From: UBA6921 sp031363085
GTDB taxonomy: Bacteria; Pseudomonadota; Gammaproteobacteria; SG8-11
Reading direction: 5' to 3'
Assembly: GCA_031363085.1 (NCBI GenBank)
Contig: JANLTU010000147.1
Coordinates: forward strand, 1 to 27,151
Length of the DNA stretch: 27,151 nt
The notes under the pieces were generated by a model, which saw only the letters and a list, made by a program, of their open reading frames with translations, had not been told where the DNA came from and did no database searches. Position 1 is the first letter of the stretch. Each line of letters opens with the position of its first letter. Below are positions 7,993-14,974 of the stretch, in pieces. The position numbers were made by a program, and so were the translations under genes.

Positions 7993-9002
7993 AAAATCTC
8001 GGGTTTTTGTGCGCGCTCCAGCAACACACTCACTGCGTCGCGCGGCGCTAGGTTTGCATACAGCACCGCATACACTTGATCCGCAATCGGCATATCGACA
8101 TCGTGGCGACGCGCCAGCTCATGCACTTCGCGCGCGGTCTGCACGCCTTCAACCACTTGATCGATGGAGTGCAGCGCTTGCGCTAATGTCTTGCCCTGAC
8201 CCAATGCCAAGCCTAGACGGCGGTTGCGCGATTGGTTGTCGGTGCAGGTCAGAATCAAGTCGCCCAGACCCGACAGACCCGTCAAAGTTTCGCGGCGTCC
8301 ACCCAGCGCCACGCCCAAGCGCACCATCTCGGTCAACCCACGCGTCACCAACGCCGCGCGCGCGTTAGCGCCAAACCCTAGCCCGTCAGAAATTCCCGCT
8401 GCGATGGCCAGCACGTTTTTCAGCGCACCGCCGATCTCCACACCGATCATATCGTCACTGGTGTAGGCGCGAAACGTGCGGCTATGAAATGCACGCACGA
8501 TATCGTTGGCGAATTGCGCATCCCGCGACGCCACCGTGACGGCGGTGGGCAAACCCTGGGCCACTTCGCTTGCAAAACTCGGCCCGGAAATGACCGCCAT
8601 AGGAATCGCAGCGCCCAGCACCTCGGCCACCACCTGATGCAACAAATGGTAGCTGCCGTGCTCCAGCCCTTTGGTCGCCCACAGCAGGCGCGCATTCGGC
8701 ATGAGCAAGGGCTTAAAATTTTGCAGTGTGGCGCGGAACGCACTGCTGGGCACGGTCACCAAAATATCGCGCGCCGCGCTCACCGCAAACGCGCTATCGC
8801 TGGTGGGCTCCAGATTGTCCGGCAAGGTAAATTCGGAAAGATAATGCGGATTACGCCGCTGCTGCGCAGCAGCTTGCATTAATGTCTTGTCTCGCCCCCA
8901 TAAGCGCACCTGCCGACCATTGCGCGCCAGCAACAACGCCAGCGCCATCCCCCAGGAGCCGGCGCCAAGAACTGCGATGGGTGCGTCAAGGTGTGATGTC
9001 AT
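7989..9002 (-). CDS. gpsA: Glycerol-3-phosphate dehydrogenase [NAD(P)+]
   Basis: Reduces dihydroxyacetone phosphate to sn-glycerol 3-phosphate for phospholipid synthesis. The 337-residue protein has the N-terminal Rossmann motif VLGAGSWGMALA (residues 11-22), the WATKG segment (K111), the SGPSFASEVAQG loop (139-150) and the catalytic lysine K195 in GGALKNVLAIAAG. The C-terminal helical domain contains GLSGLGDLILTC. A GCAGGCG sequence precedes the ATG. It is the last gene of the secB-gpsA row, although about 800 bp of extra sequence separates it from secB. Its stop overlaps the trmL stop by 4 bp. Confidence 0.97.
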   Translation of the reverse strand: MTSHLDAPIAVLGAGSWGMALALLLARNGRQVRLWGRDKTLMQAAAQQRRNPHYLSEFTLPDNLEPTSDSAFAVSAARDILVTVPSSAFRATLQNFKPLLMPNARLLWATKGLEHGSYHLLHQVVAEVLGAAIPMAVISGPSFASEVAQGLPTAVTVASRDAQFANDIVRAFHSRTFRAYTSDDMIGVEIGGALKNVLAIAAGISDGLGFGANARAALVTRGLTEMVRLGVALGGRRETLTGLSGLGDLILTCTDNQSRNRRLGLALGQGKTLAQALHSIDQVVEGVQTAREVHELARRHDVDMPIADQVYAVLYANLAPRDAVSVLLERAQKPEIF

Positions 9003-9033
9003 CGCCTGCGTGAAATATTCCGGTGGTCATGCA

Positions 9034-9343
9034 CTATCTTGCTTGCAGTGGAAAGCGCTCAGGGTGCGAAATTATTTCTTCGGTTAAATCAACATCCAGA
9101 TCCGGCCAGTAGTAGTGCCCGGGCGTCGGTTCTTCAACGTTCAGAATTTTTCCCACAGGCACTTCTCGGCAACTGCTCCTGCGTTGCTCTACCTTCCGCC
9201 ATCCATGGCGGTCGCCTGAACCATGGAAAATTATCGTAGGACATGAACAACTCGTGCCCACCCGCCAATAGCCACACGCCATGATTTGAAATATGGGTGA
9301 TTTCAGTCGGGGAAGTGTTTGTGCCAAGCGCGTTTGAGTTCAT
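9034..9343 (-). pseudogene. DUF2442 gene interrupted by a short two-hairpin element
   Basis: The minus-strand frame from ATG 9343 encodes the start of a DUF2442 protein (PTEITHISNHGVWLLAGGHE, then SYDNFPWF). The family normally continues at once with a short linker and a conserved tail. Here that tail (VGKILNVEEPTPGHYYW, PDLDVDLTEEII, HPERFPL) is in another frame. Between the Phe codon at 9218-9220 and the resumed frame at 9168 lie about 49 extra bases (9169-9217, length 3n+1) that form two hairpins and match a second copy at 20181-20231. Reading on in the first frame ends at 9134 with a nonsense tail. DUF2442 proteins are small and often encoded beside toxin-antitoxin-like partners; their function is poorly known. 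Confidence 0.8.
9165..9214. repeat. Two-hairpin repeat element, copy 1
   Basis: First hairpin: stem GCAAC (9169-9173) and GTTGC (9183-9187) around the loop TGCTCCTGC. Second hairpin: CCGCCAT (9196-9202) and ATGGCGG (9205-9211). Copy 2 at 20179-20232 has the same loop, the same CTTCCGCCATCC...TGGCGGTC second half, and a different but perfectly paired first stem. The element lies inside the DUF2442 gene and breaks its frame. Confidence 0.75.
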
Positions 9344-9492
9344 CGTGAACGATCTTCGTACCGGGAAGGAATTTTATAACACCCCTTTTTCACCTCTTAA
9401 TCCATTCCGGGTAGTTTTTTATACCCTCAATGTTGGTATTAACCGGTAGCCGGCTAGGCACACAGCGACCCACAAGATCCGTATTGAATACG
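9303..9492 (-). other. Possible coding remnant between two small genes
   Basis: One minus-strand frame reads NPVFNTDLVGRCVPSRLP and continues to YPEWIKR, then a TGA (9390-9392), then in the same frame KFLPGTKIVHDELKRAWHKH up to a stop at 9303, inside the DUF2442 start. No start codon with a ribosome site is present upstream. A palindrome CCGTATT-C-AATACGG lies near the upstream end. The composition looks gene-like, so this may be the tail of a degraded gene or of a partner of DUF2442, but no family was recognised. Confidence 0.3.
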
Positions 9493-9502
9493 GGGTTAGG
9501 GA

Positions 9503-9787
9503 TTAGGCGTTATGTTCATCAAAGCTTTTCATAACAAATTTTTGAGCTTCTTGTATATTGTATCTGCCTTCGTCATAGCCGTATCCGAGCTCTGTTTCTG
9601 GGTGGTTTAATGTGGATTGAGCCCAATAACCTTCAAGCTCTGCGATGCTGATTAGGCTCCGTACCCTCTCAAGTTTTTCTCTGGCTTCTAGTCGACCGCC
9701 ACTAATGCCTATTATTCCAGCGGCCTTTAACTCAGTGAAAATGTCTTGTTCTGAGTCTTTTCCTTTGAATATTGTTATTTTTAGCAT
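9503..9787 (-). CDS. Hypothetical protein, 94 aa
   Basis: A small cytoplasmic-type protein with no family I recognise. It begins MLKITIFKGKDSEQDIFTEL, is rich in charged residues, and has a likely helix-rich central part (EAREKLERVRSLISIAELEG) and an acidic, aromatic C-terminal part (ETELGYGYDEGRYNIQEAQK). No signal peptide or membrane segment is visible. The ATG at 9787 was preferred to an upstream TTG (9808) because AAAAGGG lies about 8 nt before it. It follows secB by 29 nt on the same strand and so may be co-transcribed. Its DNA is visibly more AT-rich than secB or gpsA, and it separates genes that are neighbours in E. coli, which suggests later insertion. Confidence 0.6.
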   Translation of the reverse strand: MLKITIFKGKDSEQDIFTELKAAGIIGISGGRLEAREKLERVRSLISIAELEGYWAQSTLNHPETELGYGYDEGRYNIQEAQKFVMKSFDEHNA

Positions 9788-9816
9788 ACGAAAAACCCTT
9801 TTGAACAACTAACACA

Positions 9817-10317
9817 CTAATGCACCGCACTAACATCCGGCGGCCCCTGCTCGTGGCTGCGTTGCAAATGCTGTGCAAACAAGGCGTCGAAATTCACCGG
9901 TGCCAGGATCAACTGCGGAAAGCCCCCCTTGGCGACGAGATCGGAGATCGCCTCGCGTGCGAACGGAAATAAAATGTTGGGGCAGAAGCTGCCCAGCATC
10001 GGCGCCAGCTCATGTTCAGGGAAGCCACGCACGGTGAAGATTCCGGCTTGATGCGCTTCGATCAGGTAGGCGGTTTTGTCGCCCAACTTCGCGGTCACCG
10101 TCAGTGACAGCATCACTTCATGCACGCCGTCAGCCAGCACGCGCGCCGACGTACCCAGTTCCAGATTCACATTGGGCTCCCATTTCTGGGTGAAAATTGC
10201 CGGTGAGTTGGGTGTTTCGAATGACATGTCTTTGATGAAAATTTTCTGGATCGTAAACTCGCGAGCCACCTCGGTGATCGGTTGTCCGTCTTGACCATTT
10301 GGTTTTGTAGTGTCCAT
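9817..10317 (-). CDS. secB: Protein-export chaperone SecB
   Basis: Cytoplasmic tetrameric chaperone that keeps preproteins unfolded and hands them to SecA. The 166-residue protein carries the family core: FTIQKIFIKDMSFETPNSP (client-binding beta-strand region), WEPNVNLELGT, YLIEAHQAGIF, and the C-terminal LGSFCPNILFPFAREAISDLV followed by GGFPQLILAPVNFDALF. The start ATG has AGGA upstream. It sits 43 nt after trxC in the row arsR-rhodanese-grxC-trxC-secB; the grxC-secB-gpsA association is the same as in E. coli, with trxC inserted. Confidence 0.97.
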   Translation of the reverse strand: MDTTKPNGQDGQPITEVAREFTIQKIFIKDMSFETPNSPAIFTQKWEPNVNLELGTSARVLADGVHEVMLSLTVTAKLGDKTAYLIEAHQAGIFTVRGFPEHELAPMLGSFCPNILFPFAREAISDLVAKGGFPQLILAPVNFDALFAQHLQRSHEQGPPDVSAVH

Positions 10318-10360
10318 GGTTATAAATTCCTAGGTTGTTTGGGTGTTGAGGGGTTGTTGT

Positions 10361-10795
10361 TCAGAGATATTGGTGCGTCCACGCCAGTAAATTTTCCAAA
10401 TCCATTGCGCCCGCCATGCGTGCGACCTCCTTGCCCTGCCGATATAAAACCAAGGTCGGTATGCTGCGAATACCATATTGCGCGGCCAGCCCCGACTCTT
10501 CCTCGGTATCGACTTTGGCTAAGCGTACGCGCGGTTGCAATTGCGCGGCGGCGCTTTCAAAAACCGGCGCCATCATCTTGCAGGGCCCGCACCAGGGCGC
10601 CCAAAAATCCACCAGCACCGGAATATCGTTACGCTCGATGTGTTGCTGAAAATTGGCGTAGCTCAACGCCAGCGGACGACCGTCGAACAAAGCCGCATGG
10701 CAGCCGCCACATTTACCACCACCCGCGAGCTTCATCACCGGCACCCGGTTGGTCGCATTGCAGTGCGGACAAACAATATGCAAAGAGTCCGTCAT
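10361..10795 (-). CDS. trxC: Thioredoxin TrxC (zinc-binding thioredoxin 2)
   Basis: A protein disulfide reductase of the oxidative-stress-linked thioredoxin 2 group. The 144 residues begin with a zinc-binding region with two CxxC pairs (C9-C12 in CPHC and C29-C32 in CGGC), followed by a thioredoxin fold with the redox motif WCGPC (C69-C72) and the cis-proline segment IRSIPTLVLY. This N-terminal zinc extension separates TrxC from TrxA. Its ATG overlaps the grxC stop in an ATGA arrangement, so translational coupling is likely. In E. coli trxC belongs to the OxyR regulon; no OxyR site was looked for here beyond inspection. Confidence 0.95.
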   Translation of the reverse strand: MTDSLHIVCPHCNATNRVPVMKLAGGGKCGGCHAALFDGRPLALSYANFQQHIERNDIPVLVDFWAPWCGPCKMMAPVFESAAAQLQPRVRLAKVDTEEESGLAAQYGIRSIPTLVLYRQGKEVARMAGAMDLENLLAWTHQYL

Positions 10796-11088
10796 TTCAA
10801 ATCGATCCGCGAAGTTGCAGCCAGCAATTTATCGAGTTCACCGCGACTATCCAGCGCCGCCATATCGTCAAAACCGCCGATGTGCTGACCGTGGATAAAA
10901 ATTTGCGGAATGGTACGCCGTTGGCTGAGCTGTTCCATCTCCACACGCAGCTCCGGTGACTGATCAATTTTAATTTCGCGAAACGCCACGCCTTTTTTTT
11001 CCAGAAGGCGCCGCGCCCGTACACAATAGGGACATTGTTCTCCGCTGTACATTACAACACCGTCGGCAGGGGTCATGGTGACGTTCAT
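10792..11088 (-). CDS. grxC: Glutaredoxin 3
   Basis: Glutathione-dependent dithiol/disulfide oxidoreductase of 98 residues. It has the glutaredoxin active site CPYC (C19-C22 counted from the chosen start), the cis-proline and glutathione-binding segment RRTIPQIFIHGQHIGGFDDM, and family-typical length. The ATG at 11088 was chosen because it overlaps the rhodanese stop as ATGA and has AAAAGG just upstream; a further in-frame ATG four codons later is also possible. The gene is coupled on both sides by ATGA overlaps (rhodanese upstream, trxC downstream), a tight redox cluster. Confidence 0.95.
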   Translation of the reverse strand: MNVTMTPADGVVMYSGEQCPYCVRARRLLEKKGVAFREIKIDQSPELRVEMEQLSQRRTIPQIFIHGQHIGGFDDMAALDSRGELDKLLAATSRIDLK

Positions 11089-11504
11089 CCTTTTGCCAGC
11101 GGCAAATTGGCCTTCTGCCACTCAAGCATTCCGCCCGCCAGCCCGTACAAAGATTCAAATCCCTGTTTGCGCAGGATCGAGCACGCCTGCGCGGAACGCT
11201 GACCGGTGCGGCAAACAACCACTAACGCCTGGGTTTTGTGGCGTTCCAGTTCATTGATGCGACCCGCCAGCAAACCCACCGGGATGTGTAGCGAATTAAT
11301 GATGTGGCCTTGTTTGAATTCCTCGTCGGTACGCACGTCGAGCACGACGGCATTTTGCCGGTTGATTAACGTCACTGCCTCGCTGGGCGGTACGTTCTTC
11401 ACGCCCCGTGCACCGATAAACGAATGCACTAACATTGCGATAATCACGGCCAAGGCCAGCAACAGATACCATTGTTGTGCCGCAAAGGTAAGCAACTGCT
11501 CCAT
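11085..11504 (-). CDS. yibN: Membrane-anchored rhodanese-like sulfurtransferase (YibN-like)
   Basis: A single-domain rhodanese of 139 residues with one N-terminal membrane helix (about residues 11-31, WYLLLALAVIIAMLVHSFIG), so the catalytic domain probably faces the cytoplasm. The domain runs from about residue 38 to the end, with VVLDVRTDEEFKQGHI and the active-site loop CRTGQRS carrying the sulfur-accepting Cys98. It is the positional counterpart of E. coli yibN in yibN-grxC-secB-gpsA. The ATG at 11504 was preferred over 11537 because CCAGGAT directly precedes it while the upstream ATG lacks a ribosome site. It lies 66 nt after the ArsR-type regulator. A role in persulfide handling is inferred from family and neighbours. 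Confidence 0.88.
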   Translation of the reverse strand: MEQLLTFAAQQWYLLLALAVIIAMLVHSFIGARGVKNVPPSEAVTLINRQNAVVLDVRTDEEFKQGHIINSLHIPVGLLAGRINELERHKTQALVVVCRTGQRSAQACSILRKQGFESLYGLAGGMLEWQKANLPLAKG

Positions 11505-11570
11505 ATCCTGGCTCTCTGAAAATTGGGACGGGTTCATGAAAATTACGGTGAATAGCGCTGCGGAGTCAGA

Positions 11571-11888
11571 TCACGAACTGCAAAACACTTCGCGCATCAT
11601 TTCGATCAGGCGCAAGGTCCGCACGTCGCCGATGCGGTAATACACGCGGTTGGCATCTTTGCGCGACATCAAAATTCCCTTGTCACGCAGGATCGCCAGA
11701 TGTTGCGAAATATTGCTTTGCGAAGTGCCGACCAGATCGACGATGGTTTGCACGCTGATTTCCTGATCACCCAAGGTGCATAAAATTTTCAGCCGCAACG
11801 GGTGCGACATCGCCTTCAAGGAGCGGGAAGCGCGGTCGATATCTTCATCGTGCGTGATCAGTCCCTGCGCTTCAATCATTGTGCTCAT
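11571..11888 (-). CDS. ArsR/SmtB-family repressor, SqrR/BigR/YgaV-like persulfide sensor
   Basis: A 105-residue winged-helix repressor. The ArsR signature is clear: KAMSHPLRLKILCTL, then the helix-turn-helix ISVQTIVDLVGTSQSNISQH and the wing RKDANRVYYRIGD. It lacks the ELCVCDL metal-binding box of arsenic or zinc sensors. It has two cysteines, C37 in ILCTL and C103 in EVFCSS, 66 residues apart. That equals the spacing in the sulfur sensors SqrR (C41/C107) and BigR (C42/C108), which form polysulfide bridges. It precedes a membrane rhodanese, as YgaV precedes the rhodanese YgaP in E. coli. I infer a persulfide-responsive repressor of this operon. The start could also be the ATG three codons later. 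No clear operator was found. Confidence 0.85.
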   Translation of the reverse strand: MSTMIEAQGLITHDEDIDRASRSLKAMSHPLRLKILCTLGDQEISVQTIVDLVGTSQSNISQHLAILRDKGILMSRKDANRVYYRIGDVRTLRLIEMMREVFCSS

Positions 11889-12140
11889 TGCTTCATATAC
11901 CCTGCGCTACTGTTATTTTTTGGGGGTGTCGAAGGGGACGACATCGCTGTAGTGATCTTCAGATTGACCTTCCGCCTGGCGATAGATGCTGGCTTCGCGT
12001 AGACAATCTTTCCGGCCATCATCAAACCAATATACAATAATGTTCACTACGAAGAAATATCAGCGTACCGCACGCATAACCTTGACCAGCAAAACCAGCT
12101 TGTCGACATCGAACACCTAAACCTTGAAATAGATTCCAAA

Positions 12141-13691
12141 GTGAGCATGCCGAAACGACCTCGACCGATGATCCTCATCGTTTTAGACGGATGGGGTTAT
12201 AGTGAATCCGCCGACTCCAACGCCATTTACGGTGCCCGTAAACCGGTGTGGGACCACTTGTGGAAAGATTTCCCGCACACGCTGATTCGTGGCTCGGGCG
12301 CCGAAGTGGGCTTGCCCGCCGACCAGCTGGGCAATTCCGAAGTCGGGCACCTTAACCTGGGCGCTGGACGCGTGGTGCTGCAGGAGTTTACCCGCGTGGG
12401 CGAAGCCATCAGCTCCGGTGCCTTCTTCAACAACGCCACCTTGACCGACGCGGTGGACCTCGCCAAACGCAACAATAGCTGCGTGCACATTCTGGGCTTG
12501 TTATCGACCGGCGGCGTGCACAGCCATGAAGATCATATCTTCGCAATGGCCGAACTCGCCGCCAAGCGCGGTGCCCGACAAGTGTATTTACACGCGTTTA
12601 CCGACGGCCGCGACACCGCACCAAAAAGTGCGCTGGAATCGATCAGCGCTATGGAGGCGGTCTTCAAGCGCCTACCCAATACGCGCTTCGCGTCATTGAT
12701 CGGCCGCTATTTCGCGATGGATCGCGACCACCGCTGGCCACGCATCGAAGCGGCATACCGGCTGATCACCGAAGGTCGCGCGGCATTTTCTGCCCCCGAC
12801 GCGGCAACCGCGGTCAACATGGCTTACGCGCGCGGTGAATCCGACGAATTCATGCAGACCACCGCGATTGTGCCGGCCGGCCAGCCACCGGTGCGCGTCC
12901 AGGATGGCGATGTGGTGGTGTTCATGAACTACCGCTCGGATCGCGCACGACAACTGACACGTGCATTTATCGAACCTGACTTTTCCGGCTTCCCGCGCCC
13001 GGTCCACCCACACCTGGGTGCCTTCGTCACCTTGACGTCGTATAGCGAAGACTTCCATGTGCCGGTGGCTTATCCGTCGGCGCGGGTTGAAAACGTGTTC
13101 GGTGAATATCTTTCCAATTTGGGCCTGCGCCAGTTGCGCATCGCCGAAACCGAGAAGTACGCCCATGTGACATTTTTCTTCAACGGCGGTGTGGAAACGC
13201 CGTTTCCCGGCGAAGACCGCATTCTGATACCGTCGCCCAAAGTGGCCACCTACGATTTGCAGCCGGAAATGAACGCCGTAGAACTGACCGACAAGTTAGT
13301 CGACGCGATTGGCAGCGACACTTACGATGTGATCATCTGCAATTACGCCAATCCTGACATGGTCGGACACACCGGCAACTATGCTGCCACCGTCAAGGCG
13401 ATTGAAACCATCGACATGTGCTTGGGTCGCGTGGTTGAAGCGGCGCGACTACGCGGTGGCGAATTGCTGATCACCGCCGACCATGGCAATGCTGAATTGT
13501 TGCGCAACGCAACCACCGGACAGGCGCACACCGCGCACACCTTCAATCCGGTGCCGTTTATTTACATCGGTCGGCCCGCCACCACTGCCGCAAGCGGCGC
13601 ACTCTCCGACGTTGCACCGACCATGCTGTATTTGATGGGCATCGAACGACCGCCGCAGATGGACGGCGACATGCTTGTGACCTTGAGCTGA
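12141..13691 (+). CDS. gpmI: 2,3-bisphosphoglycerate-independent phosphoglycerate mutase
   Basis: Interconverts 3- and 2-phosphoglycerate in glycolysis with a manganese-dependent phosphoserine mechanism. The 516-residue length is normal. Visible motifs: ILIVLDGWGY with metal ligand D16, the catalytic serine S66 in LGNSEVGHLNLGAGR, HAFTDGRDT, the RYFAMDRD segment, NYRSDRARQ, DMVGHTG and the C-terminal metal-binding ADHGNAE. The start is uncertain: the GTG at 12141 and the ATG at 12147 (two codons later) both lack a good ribosome site. It is divergent from the arsR-rhodanese operon and is followed one base after its stop by envC, the same gpmI-envC order as in E. coli next to yibN. Confidence 0.97.
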   Translation: MSMPKRPRPMILIVLDGWGYSESADSNAIYGARKPVWDHLWKDFPHTLIRGSGAEVGLPADQLGNSEVGHLNLGAGRVVLQEFTRVGEAISSGAFFNNATLTDAVDLAKRNNSCVHILGLLSTGGVHSHEDHIFAMAELAAKRGARQVYLHAFTDGRDTAPKSALESISAMEAVFKRLPNTRFASLIGRYFAMDRDHRWPRIEAAYRLITEGRAAFSAPDAATAVNMAYARGESDEFMQTTAIVPAGQPPVRVQDGDVVVFMNYRSDRARQLTRAFIEPDFSGFPRPVHPHLGAFVTLTSYSEDFHVPVAYPSARVENVFGEYLSNLGLRQLRIAETEKYAHVTFFFNGGVETPFPGEDRILIPSPKVATYDLQPEMNAVELTDKLVDAIGSDTYDVIICNYANPDMVGHTGNYAATVKAIETIDMCLGRVVEAARLRGGELLITADHGNAELLRNATTGQAHTAHTFNPVPFIYIGRPATTAASGALSDVAPTMLYLMGIERPPQMDGDMLVTLS

Positions 13692-13692
13692 C

Positions 13693-14904
13693 TTGAGCGC
13701 GCCAATACCTTCGTCGTGGCCTTGTGCCGAAGTGCCTGGGCGAAGCATTTGGCGCGGCGCGGTTCTCGCGCTGCTGTTCTTCACTCTTTCGAGCATAAGC
13801 TATGCTGCACTGAAACCCTCGGCGCAAGCGCTGGAACAATTGCGCACGCGCATACAACTCCTGCGCGACGACTTGAACACCGTGCGCGGTACGCGCCGTG
13901 ACGTGCGCGTGCAGCTAACCGACATCGAACGCAGCATCGCCGTGACCGCGCGGCAGATACGCAAGATTCGCCAAGACCTGGCGCTCAATACGCAACGCGT
14001 GCAAGAATTAATTACCCAACGGCGCCAATTGCAAGCGCCACTCGCACGGCAACGCGAGGTGTTGGCGGAACAAGTTCGCACCGGTTACGTGGTCGGCCGC
14101 CAAGACTACATGAAGATGCTGCTTAATCAGGAACAGCCAGCACGCGTCGGTCGCGTGCTCACTTATTACAGCTATCTGGAAAGTGCGCGACGGGGACAAA
14201 TTGAAAGCATCACCCAACAGATGGATCGCTTGCACGGCGTGGAAGCCGCAATCAACGCAGAAAATGAAAAGCTTGCGTCCACCAATACGCGCTTAACCGG
14301 CGAAAAAACTTCGCTGCTCGCGCTGCAAAGCGAGCGACGCGGCATTCTGGTTCGCATTGATGAGGTTCTAAACGACAAGACCCAGCGCCTCGCCAACCTG
14401 AGCTCCGACGAACAGCGTCTCAGTGAACTGTTGCGCCGCCTGCCAACGGAGTTGTCGGACATTCCCGCCGATGTGAATGTTAAAGGCGCGTTCGCTAAAG
14501 CTAAGGGCAAATTACTGTGGCCGACAAGCGGACGCATCGCTGCGGCCTATGGCGCGCCGCGCGGCGCCGGCAACCTGCGCTGGCAAGGCGTGGTGTTGGA
14601 AGCGGAAGAAGGTACTGAAGTGCGCGCGATATGGCGCGGACAAGTGATTTTCACCGGCTGGCTGAATGGTTACGGCATGATGATCATCATCGATCATGGC
14701 GACGATTACATGAGCCTGTACGCACATAACCAAAGCGTGGTTAAAGAAGTCGGCGATTGGACCGAAGTCAATGAGGTGATTGCAACTGTTGGTGACAGCG
14801 GCGGTCAGAGAAAGAGTGGGCTGTATTTCGAAATCCGTCACAATGGCAAACCGGACAATCCGGTGCAGTGGTGTCAACGTCAAATCGCAACTATAGGGCG
14901 TTGA
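13693..14904 (+). CDS. envC: Murein hydrolase activator EnvC (degenerate M23/LytM protein)
   Basis: A periplasmic activator of cell-division amidases (AmiA/AmiB type). Residues 20-38 form a signal peptide (GAVLALLFFTLSSISYA). Residues about 40-250 are a long coiled coil rich in Gln, Arg and Leu, and about 270-400 form a LytM/M23 domain. The zinc motifs of active M23 peptidases are degraded: the first HxxxD is replaced by WQGVVLEAEEG, and the usual HLHFE is LYFEIR. This supports an activator rather than an enzyme, as in E. coli EnvC. The TTG start at 13693 lies one base after the gpmI stop; a later start just before the signal peptide is possible. Probably co-transcribed with gpmI and ctpA. 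Confidence 0.92.
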   Translation: MSAPIPSSWPCAEVPGRSIWRGAVLALLFFTLSSISYAALKPSAQALEQLRTRIQLLRDDLNTVRGTRRDVRVQLTDIERSIAVTARQIRKIRQDLALNTQRVQELITQRRQLQAPLARQREVLAEQVRTGYVVGRQDYMKMLLNQEQPARVGRVLTYYSYLESARRGQIESITQQMDRLHGVEAAINAENEKLASTNTRLTGEKTSLLALQSERRGILVRIDEVLNDKTQRLANLSSDEQRLSELLRRLPTELSDIPADVNVKGAFAKAKGKLLWPTSGRIAAAYGAPRGAGNLRWQGVVLEAEEGTEVRAIWRGQVIFTGWLNGYGMMIIIDHGDDYMSLYAHNQSVVKEVGDWTEVNEVIATVGDSGGQRKSGLYFEIRHNGKPDNPVQWCQRQIATIGR

Positions 14905-14974
14905 ACGTCGCTATTGAACTAATTGAATTTCAATGTATGTTATTCGGCACAATGACCGATGCGTGGAGCACTGA

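Noticed and set aside
9470..9500. Possible attC-like end (TTAGGCGTTATG) after the 94-aa gene
   Set aside because: Only one core-like word is present and no matching folded partner was found; the nearby palindrome CCGTATT/AATACGG is too short and placed wrongly.
11889..12140. Operator for the ArsR-type regulator in the arsR/gpmI intergenic region
   Set aside because: Only weak partial palindromes (for example TTC-N5-GAA near 12040) were seen; none is strong enough to annotate.
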